A stretch of DNA of 64,000 bases. It comes from Methanococcoides sp052057775 (GTDB taxonomy: Archaea; Halobacteriota; Methanosarcinia; Methanosarcinales; Methanosarcinaceae). The stretch is taken from NCBI RefSeq assembly GCF_052057775.1, contig NZ_CP195121.1, positions 992,001 through 1,056,000 on the forward strand. Direction: 5' to 3'. Under the pieces are notes generated by a model. That model did not search any database, was not told where the DNA came from, and was given only the letters and a program-made list of their open reading frames with translations. The translations under genes were made by a program, and so were the position numbers. This document shows, in pieces, positions 17,391-27,024 of this stretch (the stretch's first letter is position 1; each line of letters starts with the position of its first letter).

Positions 17391-17573
17391 ATGAAGAAAG
17401 ATCTCATGGATATTCTGGCATGCCCTATGTGCAAAGGTGATCTTGTTCTGAATATCTCTAAGGAAGATGAAAAGGAAATTATTTCAGGAACACTTTATTG
17501 TTCAAAATGTGATGAGTATTTCCCTATTGAGGATGGCATTCCTAACATGCTGCCACCAGATCTGAGGGAATAA
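17391..17573 (+). CDS. Trm112-like zinc-ribbon protein
   Basis: A 60-residue protein beginning MKKDLMDILACPMCKGDL, with C-PM-C and, about 26 residues later, C-SK-C. It ends in the FPIEDGIPNMLP motif typical of Trm112/UPF0434 (YcaR) proteins. In archaea Trm112 activates several RNA and protein methyltransferases by forming heterodimers. The full length is normal for the short form. It is followed 22 bases later by a TTG-start membrane protein gene, possibly in one operon with pyrG. Confidence 0.85.
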   Translation: MKKDLMDILACPMCKGDLVLNISKEDEKEIISGTLYCSKCDEYFPIEDGIPNMLPPDLRE

Positions 17574-17595
17574 TCTTTAAAGAGGTTGAGTACAC

Positions 17596-18273
17596 TTGCA
17601 ACAGGTACATATTAATCGTCTTGGTGTAAATTCCATTGAATTCGAATCCGATGTATTGGAGATTCCCTTATCTCCCGGTGGAGAGAACAGTTTTGAGATA
17701 GTGATCATAAATTACGGTTCACCAACTCATGTACACCTGTCTGCAAGCGATGGTCTTCAGGATAACCTGACATTCCTCGAAGACAACCCTTACGTTTCAC
17801 ATGAGGAATATATACCTGTCATTGCGCGTATCCCCTTTGACGGTCGCCTACTTAACAAAGGCAAGATCTTCGTTACAGTAGGCTACGGTTCAAAAACTGA
17901 AAGTTTCACTGTAAAGATAGGGATGGCTGATCCGGAGGATGGCCCAGTCCCGATAGATATAGATGAAAGATTGTCATCCCCTGCTCCTGTCATGACCGGC
18001 AGGAAGAGTCACGAAAGAGGAAGGCAGATCTCTGCGATGTTATCTTCTGTTGGCGAAGCATTTACTCAGACATTGAATAATCGGAATATCCTGATCTTTT
18101 CAGCAGTGATCTTAATTCTGGTTCTGATCTACATATCAATTCGTTTAATATCGGGTATTGATATGGAGATCGGATTTGAGATCGGCTTTTATACGTCATT
18201 GGCATTTACAATATTGTTCACATCTTTAGTTGCTTATCTGTTAGTAAAACTTCCAATATTAAAAAATGAATGA
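17596..18273 (+). CDS. Conserved membrane-anchored protein (haloarchaeal DUF7524-like)
   Basis: A 225-residue protein read from a TTG start (17596). An N-terminal beta-rich domain of about 120 residues, containing NYGSPTHVHLSASD and FVTVGYGSKTESF, is followed by a linker and two C-terminal membrane spans (about residues 160-182 and 195-218). The soluble part recalls a haloarchaeal family, DUF7524, from memory. Function is unknown. It sits between the Trm112-like gene and pyrG, 15 bases before pyrG, so it is likely in the same transcript. Confidence 0.55.
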   Translation: MQQVHINRLGVNSIEFESDVLEIPLSPGGENSFEIVIINYGSPTHVHLSASDGLQDNLTFLEDNPYVSHEEYIPVIARIPFDGRLLNKGKIFVTVGYGSKTESFTVKIGMADPEDGPVPIDIDERLSSPAPVMTGRKSHERGRQISAMLSSVGEAFTQTLNNRNILIFSAVILILVLIYISIRLISGIDMEIGFEIGFYTSLAFTILFTSLVAYLLVKLPILKNE

Positions 18274-18288
18274 GGCAGTTGAATTCAC

Positions 18289-19893
18289 ATGAAATATATC
18301 ATCACGACCGGCGGAGTTATGAGTGGTCTGGGGAAAGGGATCACCACAGCATCTGTCGGCAGGAATCTCAAAGACAAAGGCTACAATGTCACAGCCATAA
18401 AGATCGATCCTTACATCAATATTGATGCAGGTACCATGAGTCCTTATCAACACGGTGAGGTCTACGTCCTGAAGGACGGTGGAGAGGTGGATCTTGATCT
18501 TGGTAACTATGAACGCTTCCTTGATACAGAGCTTACAAGGGAACACAATCTTACTACAGGAAAAGTCTATCAGTCTGTGATCAACAAGGAGCGCAGGGGA
18601 GAATACCTTGGTAAGACCGTACAGATCATCCCTCACATAACCAATGAGATCAAGGAACGCATACGAAGGGTGGCAGCAAAAAGTGGTGCAGATGTCTGTC
18701 TCATTGAAGTAGGTGGAACTGTTGGTGATATCGAGAGTATGCCATTCCTCGAGGCAGTAAGACAGATGTACAGGGAAGAGTCTCCTGAGAACATCGCATT
18801 ACTGCATGTAACACTGGTGCCTATGGACTCTCAGGGTGACCAGAAAACAAAGCCAACACAGCATTCCGTAAAAGAACTAAGGGAACTGGGTCTGACTCCG
18901 CATGTGATCATTGCAAGGTGTAAGAGTCCACTTATGGAAAACACCCGTTCAAAGATCGCCCTTTTCTGTGATGTACCTGTGGAAGCTGTCATAAGTGCCC
19001 ACGATTCCGCTGATATCTATGAGGTTCCGCTTCAGCTTGAGGACGAAGGCCTCAGCGACTATCTCCTGAAGAAACTTGATCTAGTTAAGCCAACGGTGGA
19101 AGATACAAAGTGGAAGGAGATGGTCCAGAGGATGAACAATCCAACTGGTCATGTGAAGGTTGCTATCGTAGGGAAATATACTCACCTTGAAGATTCCTAC
19201 ATAAGTATTGTCGAATCTCTCAAGCATGGAGCTATTGAATGTGGTTGCAAGTTCGATGTGAAGTGGTTCGATGCAGAGAAATTTGATGACAATCCTGAAG
19301 GTGTGGAAGAACTTGCCGGCTTTGACGGTATCCTCGTTCCCGGTGGTTTTGGCGAACGTGGAACTGAGGGCAAGATCCTCTCTATCAAATTTGCAAGGGA
19401 AAACAACATACCATACCTGGGACTCTGCCTTGGTATGCAGCTTGCTGTGATCGAGTTTTCAAGGAATGTAGTAGGGCTTGAAGGTGCAAACAGCAGCGAG
19501 TTCGACGAAGACACGCCATATCCTGTTATAGACCTGCTTCCTGAACAGGAAAATGTGGTGGATATGGGTGCAACAATGCGTCTTGGTGATTATGAAGCAA
19601 CCTTAAAGGAAGGTTCACTTGCAGAAAAGATCTATGGTGCAACTACTATCATCGAGCGTCACAGGCACAGGTATGAAGTAAATCCTAATTATGTCGATCG
19701 CATTGAAGAGTGCGGCATGATCTTCTCCGGAAAGAACAAGAACAGGATGGAGATCGCAGAGGTGCCTGAAAACGACTTCTACTTTGCATCCCAGTTCCAC
19801 CCGGAGTTCAAATCAAGACCCGGAAGGCCATCCCCGCCTTTCAAGGCGTTCATGGATGCAATGCTTAAAAGAAGTAAGGAAAGAAAGGACTGA
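18289..19893 (+). CDS. pyrG: CTP synthase
   Basis: This 534-residue enzyme aminates UTP to CTP with glutamine and ATP. The N-terminal synthetase domain starts KYIITTGGVMSGLGKG with its P-loop-like motif, followed by KIDPYINIDAGTMSP. The C-terminal glutamine amidotransferase domain has the nucleophile in LCLGMQLAV, near residue 386, and the His-x-Glu of FHPEFKSRP. Length is normal and all key residues are present. The ATG at 18289 follows GAGGCAG. The gene ends convergent with truD. Confidence 0.98.
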   Translation: MKYIITTGGVMSGLGKGITTASVGRNLKDKGYNVTAIKIDPYINIDAGTMSPYQHGEVYVLKDGGEVDLDLGNYERFLDTELTREHNLTTGKVYQSVINKERRGEYLGKTVQIIPHITNEIKERIRRVAAKSGADVCLIEVGGTVGDIESMPFLEAVRQMYREESPENIALLHVTLVPMDSQGDQKTKPTQHSVKELRELGLTPHVIIARCKSPLMENTRSKIALFCDVPVEAVISAHDSADIYEVPLQLEDEGLSDYLLKKLDLVKPTVEDTKWKEMVQRMNNPTGHVKVAIVGKYTHLEDSYISIVESLKHGAIECGCKFDVKWFDAEKFDDNPEGVEELAGFDGILVPGGFGERGTEGKILSIKFARENNIPYLGLCLGMQLAVIEFSRNVVGLEGANSSEFDEDTPYPVIDLLPEQENVVDMGATMRLGDYEATLKEGSLAEKIYGATTIIERHRHRYEVNPNYVDRIEECGMIFSGKNKNRMEIAEVPENDFYFASQFHPEFKSRPGRPSPPFKAFMDAMLKRSKERKD

Positions 19894-19983
19894 TATGATA
19901 TCGTCCTTTTCTTATTTTCCGTTCTAATTTTCAAAAGCTTTTCTTTTTCTCCTTCATCGAATCTGTTCTCAACTTTTATACAC

Positions 19984-21303
19984 TCAGCTCATTCTTGATG
20001 GCTCGACTTTCATGTACTCCCTGAGAACGGTTGTAGCATAGCTCCCTTTAGGAAGACTAAAGTCAAGAGTTACACTGAATTTCCCCGGGTTCAGTTCATC
20101 TTCACTGATGCTATAATTAGGGTCCACTCCAAGAAGGATCTCCCTTCGTATTCCCTTTGAAGCCATCTTGTCCATTGAAGGTACTTTGAATCCTTCAAGA
20201 GGTACATCAAGTTCTTCCAGCACACTCTTTTCGATCTCTCCCGGTATCCCTGATGCGATCGGAGTATCATAACCAAAAAGCGGTGCTGTCACAAATGCTC
20301 TTTTCCTTTTGATGAGATTGTTCATCCCATCAAGGGTATCTTCAGTGACGATCTCAATGCGGGAACTGTCAGGAAATCCTTCCTTATTCTTAAAACAGAC
20401 AATGTCTCCCACCACTGCACGGTTAAGAGGCAGTTCTTTCTTTATTCTCTGGCAGATGATGGTATTATAGATATAAGACTGGTATGCGTGGACGAACATT
20501 TTTCGGATGTTCATCGGCAAGGTCTCAAAAGCTCCTGCAAAATCCACGGGGTTCGATACCAGATGATGCATCATGGCTCGCTCATACCTCAATTGCAAAG
20601 GATATGCCTTCAGTCCTTCTACATAATCCCTGGTATTAAAGACCATTTCACGGACTTCTTTTGTCTCTTCAGGCTCGCCGGGATATGCAGCCGCAATGTA
20701 ATCAATGGCAGCTTTCTCTATGTTTCCTCTGGCGATGGATTCTCCAACCACATGTGTGATCGGCCTCAATGCCCCGAAACGCTGAATTCCGAAGAAATTT
20801 GGCACTCCTCCCTGTTCTTTAATAGAATCAGTCGTCTGCTTCATTCTGCTTTCCAGCTCATCCTTTCCTATATCGATCTCCCTTACAGTTATGATGAACT
20901 CATTTCCGGTAAGGTCTCCAAGCCCTATGTCCCTGTTGGATCTGCCGAGTACCTTTAGTTCAACGTCCTTGAGCTTTATGCTCTCGATCTTTTCCTCAGG
21001 TACATCATAAAAACTGATCTTTTGCGTCGTAACAGCCCTCTTGTCCTTGGTGCCTGCAAAACCGATTCGCTTTTGGCTGATCCCAAGTATGCGTGAAATG
21101 TCCCTTATCAGATGGTGTGCTTCCCAGTTGTGCTTGGTAAGCTCGACAATCGTGTATTTCCCTTTATCTCCCTCTTCCCGGTTAGTGATTTCAATGACCC
21201 TGAAATCTTCAATCTCCCGGCGAAGGGCTCCTCCAATTCCCGGAGTATTGGTGCTATAAAGGTCAATACCTATCTGTTCTTCTACAGGTGGAACGTTGTA
21301 CAT
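19984..21303 (-). CDS. truD: tRNA pseudouridine(13) synthase TruD
   Basis: A 439-residue pseudouridine synthase of the TruD family, acting on U13 of tRNA. The catalytic motif FAGTKDKRAVTTQ holds the nucleophilic Asp, near residue 82. The archaeal/eukaryotic insertion domain is present, as expected for this length, and the RFG (QRFGALRP) motif follows. It lies first in a minus-strand pair with the transglutaminase-like gene ending just upstream at 21315, separated by eleven bases. The gene converges with pyrG. No terminator is obvious between them. Confidence 0.96.
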   Translation of the reverse strand: MYNVPPVEEQIGIDLYSTNTPGIGGALRREIEDFRVIEITNREEGDKGKYTIVELTKHNWEAHHLIRDISRILGISQKRIGFAGTKDKRAVTTQKISFYDVPEEKIESIKLKDVELKVLGRSNRDIGLGDLTGNEFIITVREIDIGKDELESRMKQTTDSIKEQGGVPNFFGIQRFGALRPITHVVGESIARGNIEKAAIDYIAAAYPGEPEETKEVREMVFNTRDYVEGLKAYPLQLRYERAMMHHLVSNPVDFAGAFETLPMNIRKMFVHAYQSYIYNTIICQRIKKELPLNRAVVGDIVCFKNKEGFPDSSRIEIVTEDTLDGMNNLIKRKRAFVTAPLFGYDTPIASGIPGEIEKSVLEELDVPLEGFKVPSMDKMASKGIRREILLGVDPNYSISEDELNPGKFSVTLDFSLPKGSYATTVLREYMKVEPSRMS

Positions 21304-21314
21304 GTTTTTCTCCG

Positions 21315-22481
21315 TTATTCAGGAATAATATCTATTATATTAACTGTTCTAGTATCTGTAAAGATCCAGGAATCATCCGTTGGTACTGCTCCTGCAGGGA
21401 GATCACCTGCATAGAGTCCGGATGTTGTGTCCAGTATCAGCCATGATCCGTATTCATCAGTAGTATAGTAGATAGGAACACAGCCATAGTATTTTTTCAC
21501 TGCGTCGATGTTCTCTTTTGCAACCTCACCTTTGCCGATGTATACGGTTGTAAAAGCATGCGTATCGGTGAAATATATCCTGGTGCTTCCTCCAATAGCT
21601 TCTATAAGTGACGATATCAGAATTGCAGAATCATCACAGTCTCCCGCACTTACTTTTATTGTTTCATCAGGTGTGGCCCAGTAATCTTCTCCCCTGGGAT
21701 CGGTCATGTATTTGATGTTGCTTTTCAAATGGTCGAACAGTGAACAGACCTGATATATATTGTATTCTCCGGGATATTCCATTGCACCGGAAGCAGCAAG
21801 TGCACGTACATCCTCATTTCTTGGATCGACTTTCTCATTTGTGATGGTGAACAGTGGTTCTTCGTTGGACAGGTATTTTGCCGTTGTCAAATTGGTTGCG
21901 GGCAGTACCTCCATGCTGATCTCTTCAAGGAACTGTGTTCCATAATCGTACCATTGTCCTGAGTCAGTTTGTACCATTACTCCAAACCCGATCTTAAGGT
22001 CCATGGTATCAACGTCTGAAGGGACATCAAGACAGATAAAGCCAATACTTTTCTTTTTTTCCGGATCGATTGTATACCCGGTGTCCTGTGCCATGAATTT
22101 CCCATTGTCAAGTTTTATTCCATATTTATATATGAAGATCGGTCTTTCCTCTCTGTTCTCAACAAAGACCTCAATGGTTGCAGGATTATTCTCATAGAAA
22201 TTAGTATAGTGATATGATGTAGCTATTCCCAATGCAGGAGCATGTGTCGAAGTAGGGCGGGGCTTGTCTTCTATGTGATCGGCTTTTTCGTATATGACCT
22301 TTGGAACTGTCAGTTCTTCGATATCTATTGAATGATCCGGGTCACCTGTAAAATATCTGTATAATGGCAGCTTTTGTATATTCGGGGAGGCAGGGGCCAT
22401 ATCAGATACAGCAAAAGCTGTTATTGAGATAGCCAGCAGGAATGTTATTATAGTTATCAAAAGGTAGCGACCCCATTCCAT
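21315..22481 (-). CDS. Secreted transglutaminase-like domain protein
   Basis: A 388-residue protein with an N-terminal hydrophobic segment (residues 6-26) that is either a signal anchor or a signal peptide. A beta-rich middle follows, then a papain-like transglutaminase fold with the Cys in SAGDCDDSAIL, the His in YFTDTHAFTTVYIG and an Asp in SWLILDTTSG. These form a Cys-His-Asp triad, so it is probably active as a protease or crosslinking enzyme outside the cell. No cognate substrate gene is adjacent. It ends eleven bases before truD, and pth2 follows it in the opposite order upstream. Confidence 0.75.
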   Translation of the reverse strand: MEWGRYLLITIITFLLAISITAFAVSDMAPASPNIQKLPLYRYFTGDPDHSIDIEELTVPKVIYEKADHIEDKPRPTSTHAPALGIATSYHYTNFYENNPATIEVFVENREERPIFIYKYGIKLDNGKFMAQDTGYTIDPEKKKSIGFICLDVPSDVDTMDLKIGFGVMVQTDSGQWYDYGTQFLEEISMEVLPATNLTTAKYLSNEEPLFTITNEKVDPRNEDVRALAASGAMEYPGEYNIYQVCSLFDHLKSNIKYMTDPRGEDYWATPDETIKVSAGDCDDSAILISSLIEAIGGSTRIYFTDTHAFTTVYIGKGEVAKENIDAVKKYYGCVPIYYTTDEYGSWLILDTTSGLYAGDLPAGAVPTDDSWIFTDTRTVNIIDIIPE

Positions 22482-22499
22482 TGCTTTGCCTCATAATAC

Positions 22500-22847
22500 T
22501 TATAGCAATTTCAGGTGGCCCGTGATCTTATCAATGTTCTCTGCTTTTGCCGGCCCGATGCCAAGTACGGTCACCGTACCGGGTGGTATTTCTGTAAGAC
22601 CTGCATCGGTTATTAGTGCTGTAGCCAAACCTTCACGTCTTGCTTTTTCTTTAAGCTCGAAGAGATCCTGGAGTTTCTCTGCTCTTAAGACCACTTTCTT
22701 CTGTCCTCCCTCTTTCCACTTTTCGAGGTCGGAACGTTCTGCCCACTCCGCAGCTGTAACAGCAGCATGAGCTACCTGTACAGCAAGTTTTCCTTTTGAG
22801 AGCTTCAGGTCATCCCTGATCACTATACACTGTTTATATTCTGCCAT
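22500..22847 (-). CDS. pth2: Peptidyl-tRNA hydrolase, Pth2 type
   Basis: A 115-residue enzyme that releases peptides from peptidyl-tRNA that has dropped off ribosomes. The archaeal Pth2 signature KLSKGKLAVQVAHAAV and the later TALITDAGLTEIPPGT and LGIGP motifs are intact, and the length is normal. The ATG at 22847 is preceded by GGGGA eight bases upstream; the ATG at 22862 is too close to that site. It is minus strand between the RimK-like ligase and the transglutaminase-like gene, with short gaps. Confidence 0.96.
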   Translation of the reverse strand: MAEYKQCIVIRDDLKLSKGKLAVQVAHAAVTAAEWAERSDLEKWKEGGQKKVVLRAEKLQDLFELKEKARREGLATALITDAGLTEIPPGTVTVLGIGPAKAENIDKITGHLKLL

Positions 22848-22879
22848 TTGAAAGGTCCCCAATGAATAAGAGCTATCTG

Positions 22880-23803
22880 TTATATTTCTTCAATAACTTC
22901 TCTTATGATATCTTCTGCTGCATTAATTCCCCATGCTTTATAAATACCTGCTACTGAAGGCGTACCATTGACCTCCAGTACAAAGCTTTCATTTTTATCA
23001 TCACTGTCCTTTTTTTCGACAAGGTCCACGCCTGCAAAGAAAGCACCTATCGATCCGGCAGCATTCACACAGGTCCTTTCCTGTTCCGGTGTTAAAAGAC
23101 ACCTGGATGCATCCCCTCCCTGGCTCAGATTGTTGATCCATGATCCTTCGGGAGCTGTTCTGTATATTGCACCGATGACCTTTCCGTTAACAACAAATGC
23201 ACGGATATCCCGTCCAGGATTCTTGATAAATTCCTGTATGTATAACATTCCTCTCTGTTCCAGAAGTTCGTCTATGTGTTCCGGAACAGGACCATTATTG
23301 TTCTTTCCATCAGAGTTCACGATAACTCCATTTTTAATCCGGCTAATTCCCATTCCCTTGTATCCGAAAACGGGTTTAATGACCGCATCATTCATTTCTT
23401 CAAGTGCCTTAATTGCACTTTCGGTATCCTGGACAACCTTTGTTTTTGGTATGGGGAGCCCATTGTTGGAAAGCAGGCAGGATGCGTAATATTTATTGGC
23501 AGCATTCTGGATGGCAGAGGGCGAGTTGATAATGAGGACCCCTTCCTCTTCCAGCTGTCTGAGTATATCAAATCGAAAAGATACGCCTTCAAATGCACCG
23601 GCACCAACATCCCTCACAATGATGGCATCGAATTGGAGTGGATCAAATTTTCCAATACTCCATTCTGGTCTTTTTCCAATAGAGACCTCGGCATCACGAA
23701 GGTCTATCATCTGATGCTCAACATTGTTGTCCAAACAGGCCTTACCAAAGGCAATAGCTGTCGGATCTTGAGGATCGGTGACTATAATCCCTATCTTTCT
23801 CAT
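22880..23803 (-). CDS. RimK-family ATP-grasp L-glutamate ligase, MptN-like
   Basis: A 307-residue ATP-grasp enzyme. Lys-bearing nucleotide-binding motifs (VIKPVFGYKGMGI) and the magnesium-binding motif FVLEVNGTPSVAGI are visible. The N-terminal preATP-grasp region begins MRKIGIIVTD. Family members ligate glutamate to acceptors. In Methanosarcina relatives the likely role is MptN, adding glutamate to tetrahydromethanopterin to give tetrahydrosarcinapterin, while CofF (adding glutamate to F420) is the alternative. Start at 23803; an extra Met at 23806 or an upstream extension to 23833 is possible. Confidence 0.75.
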   Translation of the reverse strand: MRKIGIIVTDPQDPTAIAFGKACLDNNVEHQMIDLRDAEVSIGKRPEWSIGKFDPLQFDAIIVRDVGAGAFEGVSFRFDILRQLEEEGVLIINSPSAIQNAANKYYASCLLSNNGLPIPKTKVVQDTESAIKALEEMNDAVIKPVFGYKGMGISRIKNGVIVNSDGKNNNGPVPEHIDELLEQRGMLYIQEFIKNPGRDIRAFVVNGKVIGAIYRTAPEGSWINNLSQGGDASRCLLTPEQERTCVNAAGSIGAFFAGVDLVEKKDSDDKNESFVLEVNGTPSVAGIYKAWGINAAEDIIREVIEEI

Positions 23804-23918
23804 CATAACTAAATTATGTTTGCAGTACATCAATATATCGCAAATTATGATCTGAATATCTAAAGGAATCCAGTAAGTTTATACGCTCTGTTAGACATCT
23901 GTTAATGGGTGATAAATC

Positions 23919-24899
23919 TTGGATGTTCTATGGCTGAACCAGAACGACGTAAGGTCGTTGCTCAATCTATCTGATGCAATGGATGCTGTTGAGAAAGCAT
24001 TTGAACAGCATGGCAGGAAGAAAGTTCAGATGCCTCCGAAGTCCTATCTTTACTTTGAAGCTCACAATGGTGACCTGCGTACCATGCCTGCATATCTTGA
24101 AGAGCAGGATGTTGCAGGCGTTAAGATCGTGAATGTACATCCTGATAATCGCCAGAAAGGCCTTCCTACTGTCATGGCTCTCTTTGTACTGAACTCAACT
24201 GAAACAGGTGCTCCACTGGCCGTAATGGATGCTTCTTACCTTACGGATATCAGGACCGGAGCAGCAGGGGGGATCGCGGCAAAACACCTTGCACGTCCGG
24301 ATTCTCATATCCTGGGGCTGGTAGGTTCAGGCAATCAGGCAAGAACACAATTGGTGGCCATTGCTAATGTTTTCGATCTCGAGGAGGTCAAGGTGTATAG
24401 TGCGCATAAGGAAAGTGCCGAGCAGTTCAAGCAGGAGATGGAATGCAAAGCAGATTGCACTATTGAGGTTTGTTCTTCAATTGAAGAGGTATGTGATTGT
24501 GATATACTTGTTACCGTGACTCCAGTGAGGACTCCAATTGTGAAAAGTAAGTGGATCAAACCGGGTACACACATTAATGCAATTGGTGCTGATGCTGCCG
24601 GAAAGGAAGAACTTGAAGCTTCCATATTGCTTCAGTCCAGGGTAGTTGTGGACGATATGGCTCAGGCATCTCATTCAGGTGAGGTGAATGTTCCTCTGTC
24701 AGAGGGTCTGATCACTGTCGATAATATCTGTTGTGAGATCGGAGAGGTTATTGCAGGTTTGGAACCGGGAAGATTGAATGAATCAGATATTACGATATTT
24801 GATTCCACAGGTCTTGCGATACAGGATGTTGCAACGGCACTTCTTGTTTACAATGCAGCAAAAGAGAAAGGTATGGGTAAGAAGCTTCAGATGTTCTGA
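23919..24899 (+). CDS. ala: Alanine dehydrogenase / ornithine cyclodeaminase family
   Basis: A 326-residue NAD(P)-dependent enzyme of the OCD/mu-crystallin family. Motifs: VAGVKIVNVHPDNR with the substrate Lys, TDIRTGAAGGIAAK and the Rossmann LGLVGSGNQARTQL. Archaeal relatives include the Archaeoglobus alanine dehydrogenase AF1665, so reversible alanine deamination is likely. The start is TTG at 23919 behind GGGTGAT. No dedicated partner gene is adjacent. Downstream lies a weak inverted repeat (GATGAAT/ATTCATC) in place of a convincing terminator. Confidence 0.8.
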   Translation: MDVLWLNQNDVRSLLNLSDAMDAVEKAFEQHGRKKVQMPPKSYLYFEAHNGDLRTMPAYLEEQDVAGVKIVNVHPDNRQKGLPTVMALFVLNSTETGAPLAVMDASYLTDIRTGAAGGIAAKHLARPDSHILGLVGSGNQARTQLVAIANVFDLEEVKVYSAHKESAEQFKQEMECKADCTIEVCSSIEEVCDCDILVTVTPVRTPIVKSKWIKPGTHINAIGADAAGKEELEASILLQSRVVVDDMAQASHSGEVNVPLSEGLITVDNICCEIGEVIAGLEPGRLNESDITIFDSTGLAIQDVATALLVYNAAKEKGMGKKLQMF

Positions 24900-25212
24900 T
24901 GATGAATCACCTGCCGGATTTCATTCATCTAGAAGATTCAGCTTTCAAAATATACGAAATTTGATGTGTTTGTTCTTCTACACATCTTACTTTCTCATTG
25001 TAAATATTTTGTTAGTTTCTGATTTAATTTGTCTTGTTTTCCAACAATAATTTTTCGTGCTGCTTCTTTTTGTTTTTCTTTCTTATTTTTATTACAAATA
25101 ACAACTCTATCATTATAATTATGATTATTATATCTTTTGCAATAGATATATTTATATATCTTCATTTTATATGTCATTCAATATACAATATTGTAGAAAG
25201 TGGCGGTTCCGT
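24900..25212 (+). promoter_or_regulatory. AT-rich promoter region of the PKD surface protein
   Basis: The stretch is very AT-rich, with T-runs up to 25140 and then ATATATTTATATATC (about 25146-25160) as a strong TATA box some 55 bases before the chosen ATG at 25213. No gene is visible. A frame open from 25171 lacks a signal peptide at its start and is not favoured. Confidence 0.5.
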
Positions 25213-27024
25213 ATGCATCCAATAGTCAAACCATTAGGTATCTTACTCTTGATCACATTGCTATTGAGTGGTCTCACAAGCATTTCAACCAATTCACCAG
25301 GGCTTGCTCCCGATCCAACAGATGATCGTCATGAAAGCAACTACTCTGAATGGGAAGATGCATTTGTCATCTCCAAGGATGGGGATGTTGTTGTCAAAAG
25401 ATCGAGTGGAAGTCATAAGTCCAAGAAAAGCATTGATGAGCCAACTTCTCCAGTTACTGCTGATCCTGTCCTTCCAGTTGCTGATTTCATTGCCAATGTC
25501 ACTGGAGGCCCTGTTCCACTTACTGTTGAGTTCACTGATCTGTCAAGTAATTCCACATCGTGGTCCTGGGATGTTGATAATGATGGTACTGCTGATTACT
25601 TCACTCAGACTGCTTTCCATACTTACAATAGTACAGGTCTTTATAGCGTCAATCTCACCTCCAGTAACATCAATGGTACTGATTCTGAGTTAAAGATCAA
25701 TTATATCAATGTGACTTCTGTGTCCTCTCCAGTTACTGCTGATCCTGTCCTTCCAGTTGCCGATTTCATTGCCAATGTCACTGGAGGCCCTGTTCCACTT
25801 ACTGTTGAGTTCACTGATCTGTCAAGTAATTCCACATCGTGGTCCTGGGATGTTGATAATGATGGTACTGCTGATTACTTCACTCAGACTGCTTTCCATA
25901 CTTACAATAGTACAGGTCTTTATAGCGTCAATCTCACCTCCAGTAACATCAATGGTACTGATTCTGAGTTAAAGATCAATTATATCAATGTGACTTCTGT
26001 GTCCTCCCCAGTTACTGCTGATCCTGTCCTTCCAGTTGCCGATTTCATTGCCAATGTCACTGGAGGCCCTGTTCCACTTACTGTTGAGTTCACTGATCTG
26101 TCAAGTAATTCCACATCATGGTCCTGGGATGTTGATAATGATGGTACTGCTGATTACTTCACTCAGACTGCATTCCATACTTACAATAGTACAGGTCTTT
26201 ATAGCGTCAATCTCACCTCCAGTAACATCAATGGTACTGATTCTGAGTTAAAGATCAATTATATCAATGTGACTCCTTTAGAGATTGATTTAGTTGCATC
26301 AATCGACATCGAGGTCTATACTGAAGGTGAGGATGCAGATTCTCCAACAGGTCCGTTTGTTCAGGTTGGTTCTGATGTTGAATGGGTCTATTATGTCGAG
26401 AATACCGGAAATGTGAATCTTACAATTGTTGTTGTATCTGATAATAGATCTTCCGTTAATAGTGAGACAATTAATCTAGATTATAATGGCGTCTTCGAAC
26501 CCGGTGAGGTATGGATCTACAATGCATCCGGTACTGTTGTTGAAGGTCAGTATGTGAACCTTGCCAATGTTACTGCTCAGTATGAGGACTCATATGTCTA
26601 TGATGAAGACCTCAGTCACTATCTGGGTATTTCTGATATCGGGGGCCTTAAGGGAATGGGTTACTGGAAGAAACCGGATAATTGGCCTATTGATTTTAAT
26701 TTCATAACCATTGGTGGTATCACTTATACAAAGGAAGAAGCAATAAGCAACATGAGACCTCCAGTTTATATGCCAAAAGATAAAACCTATAGTATGTTTG
26801 GTCAACTGGTAGCAGCTAAACTGAATTACATAGTAAATTCAAGCTCCTATACTTGTGCAAAGGACTATGTGGGAGTTGATTTCATTAATGATTCAGATAC
26901 CTGGATGGAAAACTATGGTCCTGTAGGCAATAATGTCTCTGGAGATAGTGATGCCTGGCAAACTTCTGGTGAAGATCTCAAAGATTTATTGGCTGACTAC
27001 AACAAAGGTAAATTGTGTATTTGA
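25213..27024 (+). CDS. Secreted surface protein with three nearly identical PKD repeats
   Basis: A protein of about 603 residues. A signal peptide (MHPIVKPLGILLLITLLL) decides the ATG at 25213. Residues 79-171, 172-264 and 265-354 are three copies of a 93-residue PKD unit, each with WSWDVDNDGTADY and the HTYNSTGLYSVNL motif that ends PKD folds; many N-glycosylation sequons (NST, NVT) are present. Next comes an adhesion-type beta domain (about 360-460, FEPGEVWIYNASG) and a C-terminal domain with GLKGMGYWKKPDNWP. Extracellular, probably in the S-layer or cell-contact surface. The repeats are so alike that they must be recent or homogenised. No anchor is seen at the C-terminus, so how it is held is unclear. 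Confidence 0.85.
   Translation: MHPIVKPLGILLLITLLLSGLTSISTNSPGLAPDPTDDRHESNYSEWEDAFVISKDGDVVVKRSSGSHKSKKSIDEPTSPVTADPVLPVADFIANVTGGPVPLTVEFTDLSSNSTSWSWDVDNDGTADYFTQTAFHTYNSTGLYSVNLTSSNINGTDSELKINYINVTSVSSPVTADPVLPVADFIANVTGGPVPLTVEFTDLSSNSTSWSWDVDNDGTADYFTQTAFHTYNSTGLYSVNLTSSNINGTDSELKINYINVTSVSSPVTADPVLPVADFIANVTGGPVPLTVEFTDLSSNSTSWSWDVDNDGTADYFTQTAFHTYNSTGLYSVNLTSSNINGTDSELKINYINVTPLEIDLVASIDIEVYTEGEDADSPTGPFVQVGSDVEWVYYVENTGNVNLTIVVVSDNRSSVNSETINLDYNGVFEPGEVWIYNASGTVVEGQYVNLANVTAQYEDSYVYDEDLSHYLGISDIGGLKGMGYWKKPDNWPIDFNFITIGGITYTKEEAISNMRPPVYMPKDKTYSMFGQLVAAKLNYIVNSSSYTCAKDYVGVDFINDSDTWMENYGPVGNNVSGDSDAWQTSGEDLKDLLADYNKGKLCI
25447..26274 (+). repeat. Tandem direct repeats, 279 bp x ~3, encoding PKD units
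   Basis: Unit boundaries 25447-25725, 25726-26004 and 26005-26274 (third unit ends nine bases early). The copies differ by only a few silent bases (for example TCG/TCA in one Ser codon). Such DNA-level identity is unusual for old domain repeats and points to recent tandem duplication or recombination. Confidence 0.95.

Noticed and set aside
25268..26251. Repeated frames of PKD tract in another reading frame
   Set aside because: They are shadow frames of the PKD repeats; the regular 279-bp period explains them.
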